Below, in pieces: positions 33,625 to 44,451 of a DNA stretch of 64,000 nucleotides. The translations under genes were made by a program, and so were the position numbers. The stretch's first letter is position 1; each line of letters begins with the position of its first letter. Origin of the DNA: Ilyonectria destructans. Lineage: Eukaryota > Ascomycota > Sordariomycetes > Hypocreales > Nectriaceae. Where the stretch lies: NCBI GenBank assembly GCA_020740775.1, contig JAHEWK010000008.1, positions 1,240,001 to 1,304,000 of the forward strand. The letters run 5' to 3'. The notes beneath the pieces were generated by a model. That model ran no database searches. It was given only the letters and a program-made list of their open reading frames with translations, and was not told the DNA's origin.

Positions 33625-34754
33625 CGCGGGGACTCGGTTTGGGTGTTTGTCGGTGGATGGTTCAAACCCGCATCGTCCTGCGAAGTGAGGGAGTTATGTA
33701 GGTTTCGGATGGGCGACCAGGCCGCACAAGGCGAGGCGAGCAGAGTGGCAAGCAGTGGCAATGACTGCGTGAGGATTGGTCAGGCAGCTGCCGGCGCGGA
33801 GACAAAGGGTCAGCAGGCAGGAGGAGTACGTACATGGGCGAAGTTGCGCGGCTTCCAGTGAATCGCAGAGACGAGGAGGATAGAGGCTCTAGGGTGGCGA
33901 ATAGGGAGAGAGAGGTGGAAGGCTACGGTGGCCTGTCGAGATGTTGTGATGATACGGGATAGGTTTCTGGCGTTTCTGGCAGATTGGACGCCCGCCGTTG
34001 AGTCCTAGAGGCTGCCGCGTTGCACTAAAAGGTCCCTGACGTTGTTGCTTCGGAGTTCGGTATCCAACCAGCGTCCCTGTAGCTCAGCGCTTCCAGGGGT
34101 TGGTTTAGGGACCCAACGGGGCTGTTAGTGTAATCCTAGTGTAATCCACTAGGTTGCACATGCGCCCTGCACCCGCAGCTCGGTGTACGCACCATGTGAC
34201 GGGACTGCGTCATGCTCCTGCAAAGTAGAGAAAGAGCATTGCTATTCGCACACACAAGTACGGGCATACAATACTCGAGACAAATAGACCCTTGTTATCC
34301 ATCCCCATCCATGTCCCTTCCTTTGAAGTCCGGGGAGGCCGTTAATTCTAATTATATTTGACTAATTAAATTCGTTCGTCATTCTGCCTTGTATTTCTGC
34401 ATGGTCGGTGTACGTAGTAGTGCATTTTTAGAAAGCTCTTCTTCACCTGCCTTGCCGTTAAAATTGCTTCCTGGGCGGTCTTTGCTACATTGAAGGAGAC
34501 CTAGTTCATAATCCTTCAATCAAGTTGAACCTTGGCCAATGCAGTTTCCTCCTCATGGGTATGGAAGATTTTGGTCCTTAAATTCAATAATCTCTAATCT
34601 TTCCATCTTGTTAAACAGAAATTTCCGACTCACTCCTGTCAACGTCTTTTGAAGCCGTCCATGTGTGCTTCTGTATAGTCCCCGCATACCAGCCATGATT
34701 AAATTACTTCGCTGAATTTGTGTCCTACGACTTGATAGACACATTGTATTTCCT
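33625..34754. other. Intergenic, no gene seen
   Basis: About 1.1 kb with the promoter of the DUF3684 gene and the 3' UTR of the next gene. A GTCCCTGTAGCTCAGCG string near 34072 recalls a tRNA A box but no tRNA fold follows. AT-rich sequence 34330-34740 is probably untranslated. Confidence 0.6.
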
Positions 34755-36033
34755 CTATGCCATCACGAGGTAGTTGCTTGGGACCAACCCGCTGTGCCCA
34801 TACTTGCCATGGACCTCGCCCTCCCACCATCCGTCGTCTTGGTGACGGAACACGGCGATCAAATCGCCTTTGGCAAAGCCCAGCTCCTCAGGAATGACTG
34901 CATGGTACATGTACAATGCGCGTGCTACAAAATATCTCGTCGGTCATGGTTCAAAATTGCCTTGCTGCCATGATGGGGACTCACCGTAATGTATGATTCG
35001 TCTGCCACTGCTGGTGGAGGGCGGAGCATCGGTCACGCTCTTGCTTCGTTGACGCGAGCCTTCCTCGACTCGTTTGGTTGAATGAAGTGCGGGTGCTGGT
35101 CCCTGCGGCTCTTTACTCTTGAATCGATCTCTCCAGCGTGATGTGTGATATTCAGGCGAACGATGCTGGGCCATGTCCATGAGGGTTGACCCGCGTGAGT
35201 CTTCAGGGTGTAGTTGAGGTACAATCTCGTCGGAAACCTCTTGACTACCCAAAATATTAGCTTCTAATTCCAGAGGAATGAGGCAAGTCCATGCTCACGC
35301 TTTTGAAGGGATGGGTTGATCATCTGACAGGATTAATTTGTCTTCGTCAATATCCCCACTAACAATGGACTCAGCATATGTTGTGAGTGAGTCCAGGTAA
35401 CGCTCCATCATAAAGTCCCTTCCAGATTTGGTCTGCTCGGAGAGTAATAGCCGGAGTCGAGCTACTTCCTCCAGAATCTCATCTGTGTTCTTCTTTACTT
35501 GCGAGGACTCATCCCGGATTGCAGCTGTGTCGGCCTTGATATCTTTGACCAGGCATCTGCGATTGTATTAGGGTTGGAATGACAGACTGAAAGTCTCCAT
35601 CTAGGAGCTTAACCTGCGACATGACTTACAATTGAATGGCCTCAACAGCTAGCATGAGAGCCGCTCGGTGGGTTCCAAGGGACTGACGAAGCGCATTCAC
35701 AGCGTCCTTGCCGTCCCAAGCCCATCGCATGGCTCCGTTCCTTTTTTCATTGTGTTTCACGAGGAGAGCACTGATATCGTCGACAACGGCGCCGCATTTA
35801 TTCACGATGTTTACAACTTGATTTTGAAGCGTCTGGGGTATCGTGACGATGGTAGATGCATCATCTTTCAGCAGCTCGAGAACCAGTGTCAACTCGCTCA
35901 GTTCAGCGTGCACGCTGAAGAGGTCGCTGCGGGCATCGCGACAGGTCCGGATAAAGTCGGTGAGGGAAAGCACTGTCTTTGCGGCCACTCCGATGAGTGT
36001 GATGCACGAAGTGGTGATGGAAAGAGGGTCCAT
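34755..36033 (-). CDS. HeLo-like N-terminal domain fused to an SH3 domain
   Basis: Exons 35630-36033, 35299-35556, 34985-35244 and 34755-34924 join in frame to 363 residues. Residues 1-135 match the helical N-terminal domain found on many fungal NLR/STAND proteins: MDPLSITTSCITLIGVAAKT, LTDFIRTCRDARSDL, and SELTLVLELLKDD. Residues about 140-200 are coiled (DTAAIRDESSQVKKNTDEIL, LEEVARLRLLL). A disordered linker with SRGSTLMD and KSKEPQ follows. Residues about 308-363 are a full SH3 domain: ALYMYHA, EELGFAKGD, DGWWEGEV and SGLVPSNYL, with the aromatic and Pro/Tyr peptide-binding residues kept. No NACHT, ankyrin or WD region is present. It is probably an adaptor or a membrane-associated effector; that is inference. 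The splice G|CA makes the Ala before RALYMY. Confidence 0.85.
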
Positions 36034-36445
36034 TGGTGTTTACACATGTTGAAGTTGAAGTTTGGTCGCGACGATTGCGAACCGGGAGGGGTAGGGACTT
36101 GATAGGGCTGGCGGGAGGCCTAGTCTAAGTCTGCCTGGTTGTTCGTGGGGGCTGAAAGATGGAATCCGCCTAACGCTGTGGCGATGCAGGTGGCATTAGC
36201 CTGGTACATAGCATGCTTTGGCTCTTGAGAACTAGACGATGTTGACAATGGTTATAGTAGTTATAATGGATTTTGACCCAGTGTAGGAGCTAGGAAATAT
36301 CATGCTCTTTTCCTGACTCTGGCGTACACGGTTTCTTAATAGGATAAACGAATAGGTTCAGAATAAAGTATGATTTCAAGCTAGGCAAAACGGGTATCAT
36401 TTTCTCATTCAATAGCTCGCCAGGATAAACTTAATGTTGTGGCCC
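36034..36445. other. Intergenic, promoter of the HeLo-like/SH3 gene
   Basis: About 410 bp. A CCTGGTT-rich start and AT-rich middle (36235-36420) are seen. No ORF is worth calling. Confidence 0.6.
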
Positions 36446-37273
36446 TCAATCATCACGACGAGGTTTGGGGCTACCACTCCGTCTGCGGTGCTCCCTGGAC
36501 CTGGACCGATGGCGGTCTCTGCTCCTGTCCCTCCGTCGACGCTCGCCTCCATCACCGCCTCGGTTCTTGTTGTCAGCATGGCGGTGCCTGCGATCATCAG
36601 CGTCCCGGCCTCTGCCCTCGACTCTGCCCTCGTCTCTGCCCTCGTTTCTTCTCTCAACTTTTCTCTCCTCTCTTCTCTCATCTCTTCTCCCATCTCTACC
36701 CCTATCTCTGCCACCTTCCCTGTCGCGACTACGGCTGCGCCTGTGCCTCCTGTGTCGATGCTCTCGGTCCCGATCATGATCCCGGCTACGGCTTCCGCTC
36801 CTGTGTCGTCGTCTTTCTCGCCTGTCGGAATCGCCGTGTCGTCGTGATCGTTCCTTCTTCTCGTCGGTGCCTTCATCGGCGCCTTCATCGGCGTCAGGTG
36901 GTGGCATGCCAGCCGGGCCAATCTGTCTCTGGGCACCAACCTCGACAGCGTTCGCACCCGAGGTGTTTCGCACTGGGACAGGAAGACCAAGTGCCAGTGC
37001 AATGGCATCCTCTTCAGCCTCTTTGATCTTGCGCAGCTCCTCCTTTCGCAGCCTCGCTTCGCGCTCCTCTTCGGTTTCGTTGGAGCCGTCCTCGGCGGCC
37101 GAGTCTGCTTTGGCGTACCAGTTGAGATCGCGGCCCTTTTGCCATCGCCCGACGGGTGCCTTGAGACTGTGGCCGAGGTAGTTTTCGCGGTGGGAGGAGT
37201 TTGCGACCTCGTCCCAGCTGAAGTTGACGCCACCTCGGGAGCCGGACTTGCGAATACTGGAGAGCAGGTCCAT
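36446..37273 (-). CDS. MMTAG2-like protein with RS-type tail
   Basis: A single exon encodes 275 residues. The N-terminal 55 residues match the MMtag (kinase phosphorylation protein) domain: [20 protein letters not shown], then [20 protein letters not shown] and NWYAKAD. An acidic helical stretch ([20 protein letters not shown]) and a short ALGLPV motif follow. The last 120 residues are rich in Arg, Asp, Glu, Ser and His with RS/RD/RE dipeptides ([20 protein letters not shown]), as in splicing-linked proteins. Human MMTAG2 is a nuclear protein of unclear function; the RS tail supports a nuclear RNA-linked role, which is inferred. Long antisense ORFs across it reflect the codon bias of the RS tail. 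The start ATG 37273-37271 precedes DLLSSIRK. Confidence 0.88.
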   Translation of the reverse strand: MDLLSSIRKSGSRGGVNFSWDEVANSSHRENYLGHSLKAPVGRWQKGRDLNWYAKADSAAEDGSNETEEEREARLRKEELRKIKEAEEDAIALALGLPVPVRNTSGANAVEVGAQRQIGPAGMPPPDADEGADEGTDEKKERSRRHGDSDRRERRRHRSGSRSRDHDRDREHRHRRHRRSRSRDREGGRDRGRDGRRDERREERKVERRNEGRDEGRVEGRGRDADDRRHRHADNKNRGGDGGERRRRDRSRDRHRSRSREHRRRSGSPKPRRDD

Positions 37274-38008
37274 GGCGTTGGTTGCGAATGTCGCTGGAGG
37301 TTGGCAGGAAGCGTGTTTGGTAGAGTCGTAGTGCTGACCAAGCCCAGTTCGGTAGTGTTAGAGTGTAGTCGTGATCTGAAAAAGGCGATGGTGGAAGATG
37401 TTCAGAAGTGAAAATGAAAGGTTTGGTTAGATGCCATCCGCGTCGTCGCAACGCCACTGCATTGGAGAAATTGCGGGGCCGAATGGTGGCCGCCGAGTGG
37501 CCGCCTTATATCATGGCAAGTAGTTGCCTCGACACCTAGAGCCAGCACCCAATTTGGCAAGCAAAGTTATAAGAAACTAAGAGCGGAACAAAACGTATTG
37601 AAAGCTGGCTTGTTGCAGATCACCGCGATACTGCTGTCATAGCGGGAACAGAGCCGAGTGAGTGGTGATCCATGCCGTCTGACATCAGTCTACAGTGCAG
37701 TTCTGGAGACTATAAACTTACAGTGCGTGCGTGGATGAATGAGGGGCTGAATGCGCTGTACCTTAGGGGTTACGGGTGCTGTAAATTAGAGCTTTCACGC
37801 GCTACCATTTATAGGCACACGCTCCCACCCCACGCTGGTGCTATGCCCCACGTCACCGAAGCTTCCCCGGTAGCTGAACTCTCTCTTTGTAACCCAGTGC
37901 GTCAACACCAAAAAGTCGAAACAAACCAACGTCCGACATCGCAACGTTCACTCGCAACGGCTCCTCACCGACACTACAAAACGCAGCCTTCAGTCCACAG
38001 CCGCCACC
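37274..38008. promoter_or_regulatory. Divergent MMTAG2/MED6 upstream region
   Basis: 735 bp between two start codons. The MED6 ATG has a strong context (GCCACCATG). No recognised regulatory motif is claimed. Confidence 0.5.
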
Positions 38009-38997
38009 ATGTCTAATCCCAACGACCCTCCCCTCGACGAGATCCAATGGCGCTCTCCCCCCATCGTCGCCAACATGGGCGGCCTGCACTCCAACACGAT
38101 CCTCTTCTACTTCGCCGAGTCGCCCTTCTTCGAGCGCACCTCCAACAACGCCGTCATCATGAGTCAGGCCATGAACAACATGGCCATGTACCACTTCATC
38201 CAGACCCGCGAGGCCTTCGAGTCCCGCCTCAAGACCATGTCCGGCCTCGAGTTCATCGTCGGCGAGGAGCCTGCCGAGATGGCACCTGGCACCGGCACGG
38301 GCGTGTGGATAATCCGCAAGCAGACGCGCCGCAAGCAGTACGACGAGGAGGATGAGGTGACGGTTCACGCGTCGTACTTTGTCGTAGGGGAGAACATTTA
38401 CATGGCGCCTACGCTGGGCGACATTCTCGCCTCGAGAATTGTAAGCTCCGCCAGTCCAATCTCCGGCGCCGTCTAACCATGTGTACCTAGATGACCATCT
38501 CCTCAGCCATCGCAAAGGCTCTCCCCGCCGCCGAAAGTGTCCGAAAGTGGCGCCCATCTCTCGGGCACGTCTACCAACTGCCCTCTAACCAGCCCTTAAC
38601 GCGACAAAAAGTACAGGACTCCAAGGAGGCCACCCCTATACCAGACGAGACAGGCAAGACCGCGCCCGCTGCTCAAAAGAACGACGAACTATCGCTAGAG
38701 AGACTTGCGGAAGAGTCTCTCATGACCCACATGAAGTACGGCGGCGAATACGTCGACGAGAACCCCATCACCGGCCGCCCTGGCGAATTCCATCTCTCCT
38801 CCACAGGCCGCAAGGTCGTGCCCCCGCCGCAACTTGCCAAGGAGGAAGGTATCGGCCCCATCAGCGGACCGACGCTCAACACCAAGTTCGACGACAAGAA
38901 GGATGGCAAGGCCGACAAGACGCCCAAGTCGGCGACGGCGCCGAAGCCCAAGCGGAGAAAGAGCAAGATGAGCACAAGCACGCCTACAGCGTCTTAG
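38009..38997 (+). CDS. MED6: Mediator complex subunit 6
   Basis: Exons 38009-38440 and 38491-38997 join in phase 0 to 312 residues. The conserved N-terminal core is clear: LDEIQWRSPPIVANMGGLHS, NTILFYFAESPFFERTSNN, RLKTMSGLEFIVGEE and HASYFVVGENIYMAPTLGDI. The second exon starts ISSAIAKALPAAESVRKWRP. The C-terminal part is Pro/Lys-rich and variable, with a basic KPKRRKSK tail. MED6 sits in the Mediator head module and links activators to RNA polymerase II. The gene ends 283 bp before ECM16, with which it is convergent. Confidence 0.96.
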
Positions 38998-39280
38998 CAA
39001 GTCCTAGAGTGTTGAAGAATAGGGGACATGGCGTTATGTTCTGTAAAATCAGATGGAAGTTTTGTATTTTTACTTTTGATACCCAATACATGGCACTAAA
39101 TTGCAACAAAGAGAATGGTTTTGTGAAGCACCGAGCAAGTGTCTTCATCATGCAATATGAATCGGATTGGATTGGTTTAACTCGTCAGAACGACTCCAAT
39201 ACAATTTTATCCATTTAAATGAGGTATCTTGTCTATATGCATCATGTATACCTAGTACTTTTGTCCATTAACCCTTATGT

Positions 39281-42200
39281 TCACTCCACAACCCACCCCT
39301 TGCCAGGGACCTTCTTCTGCTTCACCTTCTTCGCCGGCAGTGGCCATCCCTGACCACCGGTATTCTCTGCTCGCAGATACGGCACGACGAAGCATTCTCT
39401 CACTGTTGTCCCATCGACTCCTGTCGTTGACTTGAGCTCCTTGATTGGCTTGCCGTATGTAACCAGCGGCGTTCCCTTGGCCAGGCCGGCTAGTTGACCG
39501 CCGGTGACATCGGTGAGAGCGTGCATTCTGGTTTTGGGGCGCTTCTCGGAATCGAGTGACTGGGTGGCTCGCTGGAGGTATGAGTAAACGATGTACTCGG
39601 GGCACTCCTGGATGCTGCGGTGGGCGAGCGGGGATGAGGGGTGGATGTAAACCGCGGCATCACTGTCCACCTCATTGCTGGTGTGGATAGGGATGAGAGG
39701 AATGTACGGAACGTCGATTGCCCGGCGAGGCTTGCGGAAGTGCTCAGGAGGGTTCGGCGTCAGATCCGCTCTGATGGCGACCTGGTCAATGAAGCCCGCA
39801 GCGACCATCTGCTTCAGGGCGGCGACCTGCTTGGGCAACGGAGGGTCCAGCTTGTCCTGGAACTTCAGGTTGGCAAACGCCGAGACATTAGCGCGCAGGA
39901 GCTCCGTGATCTGCTTGCGCAGCTGCTGGATCTCCTTGAGCACCTTGTATCGCACAAAGTGGCTCTCGCACCACTGCTCGGTCGGCTCGTGCGCAAACTC
40001 GCCCACCACCTGGAGGAGCTTGATGGCGTCGGAGCGGTCGTCGAGGAAGCAGAAATTCTTCTGGACCTCATTGTACATCTTGCGCACCATGGCCTGGCGA
40101 TCCTCGGCGATGATGTCCTCGGCCGTGCGGATAGCAGCATCGTCCTTGGCCGCGAGAGTTGGGATTGCTTGGTTCTCGGGGATGAACACCTCGGCAGCGG
40201 AGAGACCAGCCACGAGCGCAATCGTGTAGGGGAGGCAGTCATGCAGGTGGCCGACGAGCAAGATACGTGAGAATCGCGGCGACAAGGGGAACACGGACAT
40301 GGTTGTGCCGACCTGGGTAACTTGGCCGGTAGAGGAAAGAGCAGAAAGATATGTGAGCAGCTTCTCCGACTTTGCAAGTGCTCGTCGATCCGGAGGCGTG
40401 GGGAAGGGGAAGTTGACGACATGCTGGAGGTTCATGGCCTTCAACTGCAGAACGACGCCCTCGATGGGCATCCTGAGAAGCTCCGGGTCGGTAAAGGACG
40501 GGAAATCTCGCTCATACACGGCCGAGGAATACAGCCTGTAGCAGTGACCAGGCCCCGTTCGACCGGCACGGCCAGATCGCTGGTTCGCGCTGGCCTTGCT
40601 GATCCAGCCAATGTCGTAGCTCTGGACGCCGCTGACTCGGTCGTATTGCCTCTCCTTTGAGCGTCCACAGTCAAACACGTAACGAATGCCGGGGATGGTC
40701 AAACTGGTTTCCGCAACGTTGGTTGCCAGGATGACTTGTCGGGTGCCCTCAGGCGCAGGCTCAAAGACTCGCATCTGCTCTCGAGTGGGCAGGAGGGAGT
40801 ACAACGGCAGCACTCGCATCTTGAGCGGCGCAATTTCTTGGTCCTCTTCAATCTGGAATTCGTCCTCTTCGTCCTCTTCATCATAATCATCTTCAGACGG
40901 GAGATCATCAAAGTCGTCGCCTTTCCGGTTGTCATCCACGTCGCCAAACTCAATGTCCTCCACTTCAATGGGCGCCTCGCTCGCTGAAATCTGGACCTTG
41001 AGACCTTCAGCGGTTTTCGGGCCACCAAAAGATTCCTTCAGACGCTTGCTGAGCTCGATGATTTCGTTGCGTCCGGTCAAGAAGACGAGAATATCGCCCG
41101 GAGGCAGCTTCTTGTGGCCGCGGCTGATCTTGCGGAAGGCTTCTTCAACATAGTCGTGGTGAGTCCGTCGGGAGAAATGCATCGTGACAGCATGCTGCCG
41201 TCCCTCAACCTCAAGCACGGGCGGCGGGGTCGCAAATAGAGTTGGGTTCATGGTGAGATCCTCTATCCTCAGCGTGGCAGACATGATGACCAACTTCAAG
41301 GGCTTGACCTTGGGATCCTCCGCAGCGAGCTCAGCGCGCAGCTTGATGACTCTGCTAAGCATGCCAACGAGGATATCTGTGTTGACGCTTCTCTCGTGGG
41401 CCTCATCAATGACAATGGCTGAGTACTTGCGGAGGGTGATATCCTGAGCAATCTCTCGGAGCAGGACACCATCAGTCATAAACTTAACCGCAGTCTTCGG
41501 GTCAACCGTGCCCTCAAACCGAATCTGGTAGGCCACCACGTCGGAGTGGTCTCCTAACTCCTCCGCGACTCGCTTCGACATACTGACCGCAGCGACTCGA
41601 CGCGGCTGCGTGATACCAATCAGGCCAGGCGTAGGTGAGTCCGGCGAACCATATCCGGCCTCGTAAAGGAACTGGGGGATCTGCGTCGTCTTTCCGGAAC
41701 CTGTAGAACCGCAAATGACGACAATATCATTGTTGTGGATCGCCTCCATGATCCTTTGCTCCTCCGAGACAACCGGAAGCTTGAGGCGTGCGTCCTGAAC
41801 CTCTGGGGTTCGGGTAACGGTCACGCTGTACACCTTTCGGTTCGTGTTCCCTGTCGGCTGGAGTTCCATGGGCAACGGATCTGACTCGGGAGCTCGGGGG
41901 ACGAAGTTTTCGGGTTGGGGGATGATCATGTTTGAAGTCGTTGGTTCGGCGGGATCGTAGCCAAGGGCTGCGTTGCGTTGTTGGTTTGCCCATGCCTTGA
42001 ACGAGGAAGATCTCTGAGCTTTTCCCTCCTCATCCATTTCTTCGTCAGAGTCTTCCTCTTCGGAGTCTTCTTCGGAGCTCTCGTCGTCGTCCTCGGCCTC
42101 ATCTTGCTCCTCGCTCTCATCCTCGCCGCTATCCTTGCCGTCGGCTCCATCATCGCTGAACCCATTCCATTCGTCCGCTGACTCGTCGCTGTCCTCGTCG

Positions 42201-42889
42201 CTGTCCTCGGACTCTTCGGATGGCGGCGCCTCGACCTTGGCCAGCGAAATCTTCGACTTCACACCGCCTCGCTTCTGTCGCTTCTGAATGACGGGCCGTC
42301 CATCGTCGCCGAGGTCTAGAGGTCGCTTTAGGCCTGAGCCGATCGAAGCTGGCGTGGGCTTTGCCTGGGCTGGTGTTTCGGAAGCCACAACAGATTTCGA
42401 AGACGGCTTCTCCAGTTCCGAACCGCTCTCGCTCTCGTCGCTATCGTCGTCGGCCACGGCCTCACGCCTCTTCACATACAGCAACGCCTCCCTGTCTGCG
42501 TCTCCCTCCAATCCCGCCTTCTCCTCCCTCATAGCCCTGCTAATCGCCTGCTTTTTCGTCTCACGCCCCTGTCCCATGGATCGAGTACTCGAGAACAGAC
42601 TGGTGTCGACCTTGCGCTCGGCCAGCTTGGCCATGAGCTCCCGGTTCTCGTCCTTGCGGAGCTTGCCCTCAATGTACTTCTCCAGACGCTTCGCCTTCTT
42701 GCCGCTCATCTTGGCGCCCTCTTGGAGAAGCTCCTTCTTCATCTGCGCCTTCTTCTCCTCGTGGGCGAGCCTGTGCTCGGGGAGCAGCTCCTCTGTGTTT
42801 GTGTCCTCGACATCATGGCGGGCGTTGTCTTTTGCTCGCTCACGAGCCAGCACCTTGTGCTTTCTCTGGCGGGGGGTATACTTGGCCAT
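39281..42889 (-). CDS. ECM16: DEAH-box RNA helicase ECM16/Dhr1 (DHX37)
   Basis: A single exon encodes 1,202 residues. A basic/acidic N-terminal third (KYTPRQRKHKVLARERAKDN; long Asp/Glu/Ser runs at about 225-285) is typical of the nucleolar Dhr1/DHX37 group. Helicase motifs are intact: GSTGSGKTTQIPQFLYEAGY (I), TQPRRVAA (Ia), DEAH (II), SATL (III), FLTGRNEI (IV), TNVAETSLTI (V) and QRSGRAGRTGPG (VI). The helicase-associated HA2 and OB-fold regions follow, ending LPAKKVKQKKVPGKGWVVE. The enzyme acts in the small-subunit processome on U3 snoRNA-pre-rRNA pairing. An acidic insert (about residues 660-690) lies between motifs IV and V. No intron is needed anywhere in 3.6 kb. It is divergent from the next gene by only 301 bp. 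Confidence 0.96.
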   Translation of the reverse strand: MAKYTPRQRKHKVLARERAKDNARHDVEDTNTEELLPEHRLAHEEKKAQMKKELLQEGAKMSGKKAKRLEKYIEGKLRKDENRELMAKLAERKVDTSLFSSTRSMGQGRETKKQAISRAMREEKAGLEGDADREALLYVKRREAVADDDSDESESGSELEKPSSKSVVASETPAQAKPTPASIGSGLKRPLDLGDDGRPVIQKRQKRGGVKSKISLAKVEAPPSEESEDSDEDSDESADEWNGFSDDGADGKDSGEDESEEQDEAEDDDESSEEDSEEEDSDEEMDEEGKAQRSSSFKAWANQQRNAALGYDPAEPTTSNMIIPQPENFVPRAPESDPLPMELQPTGNTNRKVYSVTVTRTPEVQDARLKLPVVSEEQRIMEAIHNNDIVVICGSTGSGKTTQIPQFLYEAGYGSPDSPTPGLIGITQPRRVAAVSMSKRVAEELGDHSDVVAYQIRFEGTVDPKTAVKFMTDGVLLREIAQDITLRKYSAIVIDEAHERSVNTDILVGMLSRVIKLRAELAAEDPKVKPLKLVIMSATLRIEDLTMNPTLFATPPPVLEVEGRQHAVTMHFSRRTHHDYVEEAFRKISRGHKKLPPGDILVFLTGRNEIIELSKRLKESFGGPKTAEGLKVQISASEAPIEVEDIEFGDVDDNRKGDDFDDLPSEDDYDEEDEEDEFQIEEDQEIAPLKMRVLPLYSLLPTREQMRVFEPAPEGTRQVILATNVAETSLTIPGIRYVFDCGRSKERQYDRVSGVQSYDIGWISKASANQRSGRAGRTGPGHCYRLYSSAVYERDFPSFTDPELLRMPIEGVVLQLKAMNLQHVVNFPFPTPPDRRALAKSEKLLTYLSALSSTGQVTQVGTTMSVFPLSPRFSRILLVGHLHDCLPYTIALVAGLSAAEVFIPENQAIPTLAAKDDAAIRTAEDIIAEDRQAMVRKMYNEVQKNFCFLDDRSDAIKLLQVVGEFAHEPTEQWCESHFVRYKVLKEIQQLRKQITELLRANVSAFANLKFQDKLDPPLPKQVAALKQMVAAGFIDQVAIRADLTPNPPEHFRKPRRAIDVPYIPLIPIHTSNEVDSDAAVYIHPSSPLAHRSIQECPEYIVYSYLQRATQSLDSEKRPKTRMHALTDVTGGQLAGLAKGTPLVTYGKPIKELKSTTGVDGTTVRECFVVPYLRAENTGGQGWPLPAKKVKQKKVPGKGWVVE

Positions 42890-43190
42890 GTTGGGTGGCG
42901 CTGTATGTAAGAATTGACTTGACCCCTTGTATTTTCAACGAGGCGACCAGCACGTCGCAAGTTCGTTGACATGAAAGTTGGTGGCCATGGGTTCATGAAA
43001 TTTTGGGATTGAGCCGTTCTGCCTCCCGCCACCGCCAGAATCTCCAGCCACTTCGAGCCTAGTGCGGGGTGGTGGGGCCTGTCGCAACTCCACACGGCAT
43101 CTCATCGCCTCCGCCGTTGTCATCGGGGGCTTTCTTCCACTCAAACTACGGAAGAAACGAAAAGAAAACAAGAGCACCTTCATTTCCAAT
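42890..43190. promoter_or_regulatory. Short divergent promoter between ECM16 and the proteasome chaperone gene
   Basis: 301 bp between two start codons, so both promoters and both leaders share it. No motif is called. Confidence 0.5.
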
Positions 43191-43688
43191 ATGGAAGTTA
43201 CCGATGTTAGAGAAGAGGCCTTCCCCGCCCCAACCCGAGAAGCCTCTGGACTCGTCAACGGAGTTGCAACGGAAGTGACCTCGACCAGCTTCTCCGACAA
43301 GATCCTCATCACAATCTCCCAAGAAGGACGCCTCTCTCAATGGGTACGGACACATAAATATCACTCCATCAGATGCACTTACTGACTAGTCCCTCAGATC
43401 CAAGTTCCTCTGACAGGTTCCTCCGCCGGCATGGTCGAGATGACTCTGCCCAGCATGAACAAGGGCCTCCTCCCCTCGACCCACCTGACCCCCAAGACAC
43501 TGCTAGGCGGTGGCGGCGACGACCGTGAAACGCTTGGGCAACTGTACGTATCGCAACTCGCGAGTCACTTGTCTTTGAGGTCTCCTGATGATCGACGGAC
43601 ACTGGTTTTGGGCCTGGGACTGTCTAAGATTGATACCGAGCGCGAGGCTTTCTTTGATCTGCTAGAACTCACGCAGAAGGTCCTGTGA
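43191..43688 (+). CDS. Proteasome assembly chaperone 3-like protein (PSMG3/Poc3 family)
   Basis: Exons 43191-43343 and 43398-43688 join in phase 0 to 147 residues. The core is a beta sheet start TEVTSTSFSDKILITISQEG, then RLSQWIQVPLTG across the splice, and a C-terminal helix pair (ETLGQLYVSQLASHLSLRS, TLVLGLGLSKIDTEREAFF). This order matches PSMG3/Poc3-type proteasome assembly chaperones, which help build the alpha ring of the 20S core. Similarity is modest by eye. The ATG at 43191 (CCAATATGG) is the first in frame after the leader; an upstream non-ATG extension exists but has no support. Confidence 0.75.
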
Positions 43689-44451
43689 AAAGAGACCGAG
43701 ATCTTTGGTTTCATATCCCATATCGCCCTTTGTTAAACGGGCTGACGAGCTGGGCGACTGTGGACAGATTGAACGCCCCAGAGAAATTGGTAGCTTCGGC
43801 CCACTGTTCAACTGGAAGCCCGTTTGTGGTGCACACACAGTGGGGTCGCGATTATAGCAATGAGCCAACCTGACCCCAAACACAATCCCAATCTCGTCAA
43901 AGTCTTTTGGACTCTCTAGGGGAGACGAATAGCTTGAAACACTTTTGTGTTCTTTTAGTACGAAATAAGGCTATCAGCAGCTGGTTGTCTCTTAGGAGCG
44001 TCTCTAGTAACCAACCACTTTCAAGCAAGACTCATATGTCTCCTATTTGAGTTCCACATAGTCGAGACACATAATATCGAGCAAGTTAGACTACGGATAT
44101 ATGTATAAAAATAAGGGGCTCCGATAATGTTCATGTATTCATTAAGGTGCATCGCCGACTGCGACCCGTGAGTGGTCTGGCGGCTTCTAGACAAGTGTCC
44201 AACGCTGTCTGCAGTTTCTAGCGCCCAAGCATCACCATTCATCATCCACCTCAATTTTACACCCTGTTTGCGGGTGTTGAACCATGGCCCTGGCCTGGCA
44301 GTGACCCGGGACTCGGCCCTTGAAACGAAAGTGATAAAAATGACAACCTCAAACTACACAAGCCATGCGTCATTGATTCCAATCGATGAAACCATCCGCT
44401 TCCATCCTCAACGTTCATATCAAAACGTAGATGCTACTGTACAGCCATGTT
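43689..44451. other. Convergent intergenic region
   Basis: About 760 bp holding the 3' UTRs of the chaperone gene and the calcineurin gene. A short plus-strand ORF at 44172-44549 runs into the calcineurin gene antisense and has no support. Confidence 0.6.

Noticed and set aside
34068..34135. Possible tRNA starting near GTCCCTGTAGCTCAG
   Set aside because: No anticodon arm or T-arm follows at the right spacing; the region is not foldable as a cloverleaf.
36434..36847. 137-codon plus-strand ORF that looks like a Ser/Val-rich membrane protein
   Set aside because: It mirrors the RS/RD-rich tail of the MMTAG2-like gene read backwards.
39641..40270. 209-codon plus-strand ORF across ECM16
   Set aside because: Antisense to the helicase; Leu/Gly/Val-rich shadow with no independent support.
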